The translations under genes were made by a program, and so were the position numbers. From Lachnospiraceae bacterium UBA2860 (GTDB lineage Bacteria > Bacillota > Clostridia > Lachnospirales > Lachnospiraceae), in contig DEFE01000028.1 in assembly GCA_002350625.1 (NCBI GenBank), forward strand, positions 180,025 through 185,997: a stretch of DNA of 5,973 bases, given 5' to 3'. Shown one piece after another: positions 5,831 through 5,973 of the stretch (positions are counted from its first letter, which is position 1; each line of letters opens with the position of its first letter). The notes beneath the pieces were generated by a model. That model made no database searches. It was not told where the DNA came from and saw nothing but the letters and a program-made list of their open reading frames with translations.

Positions 5831-5886
5831 CAGGGGCGTCTCCACGCAGCTTCCGCCAGACGTCCTCACCTCCTACAGGGTACTAA
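5827..5886 (+). pseudogene. Short open frame overlapping tadA stop; possible interrupted start of tadB
   Basis: ATG 5827 overlaps the tadA TGA in the same ATGA arrangement that links tadV to tadZ. The frame gives 19 codons (MTGASPRSF...) and closes at TAA 5884-5886, which lies inside the left arm of the hairpin at 5874-5916. Tad operons normally continue here with tadB, a membrane protein of roughly 300 residues. The short frame may therefore be the 5' stub of tadB cut by inserted DNA, with the stop supplied by the insert. The ribosome binding site is weak (GTGGG, eight bases away), and 19 residues are too few to recognise TadB, so the ATGA may be chance. Confidence 0.3.
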
Positions 5887-5916
5887 GCTCATCTGCGATT
5901 CGCTAAGTACCCTGTA
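5874..5916. repeat. Long perfect-arm hairpin at the tadA/tadB junction, candidate element boundary
   Basis: TACAGGGTACT (5874-5884) is the exact reverse complement of AGTACCCTGTA (5906-5916). After one A-A mismatch the stem continues with AGC/GCT, giving 14 pairs in 15 positions around a 13-base loop (5889-5901). No T-run follows on either strand, so it is not an ordinary intrinsic terminator. It lies where tadB should begin. Possible readings are the subterminal hairpin of a mobile element such as the IS200/IS605 type, a REP-like dispersed repeat, or a structured RNA. None can be chosen from this sequence alone. Confidence 0.6.
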
Positions 5917-5930
5917 TGCATCGCACGTAA

Positions 5931-5969
5931 GCTTCAGCTGCGGCCTGCAGCCTTGCTTCAGCAAGTGCT
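5931..5969. repeat. Secondary hairpins and direct repeat after the long hairpin
   Basis: CTGC (5938-5941) can pair with GCAG (5947-5950). CTTGC (5952-5956) pairs with GCAAG (5961-5965) around a TTCA loop, and AGC (5949-5951) with GCT (5967-5969) extends it past a bulged T; the two hairpins share 5949-5950, so they compete. The octamer GCTTCAGC occurs twice (5931-5938 and 5955-5962). No reading frame of useful length crosses this stretch. It continues the structured, non-coding character of the long hairpin up to the window edge. Confidence 0.4.
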
Positions 5970-5973
5970 CATT

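Noticed and set aside
5864..5873. GGAGGTGAGG on the minus strand as a ribosome binding site for a leftward gene
   Set aside because: No start codon follows at a usable distance, and the minus-strand frame would run into tadA with no open coding frame supported.

Overview
The window reads as a GC-rich Firmicute chromosome, most likely Clostridia and probably Lachnospiraceae-like. The reasons are the strong AGGAGG-type ribosome binding sites, intrinsic terminators, surface proteins with bacterial Ig-like (Big_2) domains, and a Tad pilus gene order (prepilin peptidase, TadZ, TadA) with a TadZ of clostridial type. The placement rests on sequence character only and was not tested by a search.

Left part (1-2690): two divergent genes for exported cell-surface proteins share a control region at about 1073-1214. 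On the minus strand is a YkuD-type L,D-transpeptidase (167-1072) with a signal peptide and an N-terminal surface-type repeat. It has a good -35/-10 promoter and a strong ribosome binding site that fix its start. Four tandem 10-bp repeats run across its stop codon, and a bidirectional terminator-like hairpin lies at 1-42. On the plus strand is a secreted protein (1215-2690) with two Big_2 domains and a probable beta-propeller. It has an extended -10 box only a few bases before its ATG and no Shine-Dalgarno, so its mRNA may be leaderless.

Middle (2691-3037): 347 bases without a gene. They hold a 46-bp unit repeated two and a half to three times, each unit carrying a GC-rich hairpin followed by a short T-rich tail, then a very good intrinsic terminator (2917-2955), and a 21-base imperfect dyad just before the first Tad gene.

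Right part (3038-5830): the start of a Tad (tight adherence, Flp-type IV pilus) operon. tadV/cpaA is the prepilin peptidase, tadZ/cpaE the MinD-like localisation factor and tadA/cpaF the secretion ATPase. The genes are tightly packed: a 4-base ATGA overlap, then a 16-base gap. They would process prepilin, position the machine at the pole or envelope site, and power pilus assembly. The membrane platform (tadB, tadC) and the pilin gene are not in the window.

End (5827-5973): an ATG overlaps the tadA stop in the same ATGA arrangement, as expected for tadB, but its frame closes after 19 codons inside a strong 15-bp hairpin (5874-5916) followed by further hairpins. The simplest reading is that a repeat or mobile element begins near 5870 and interrupts the Tad operon at the tadA/tadB junction. 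This is the most interesting point of the window and remains an inference, because the sequence stops inside the structured region.
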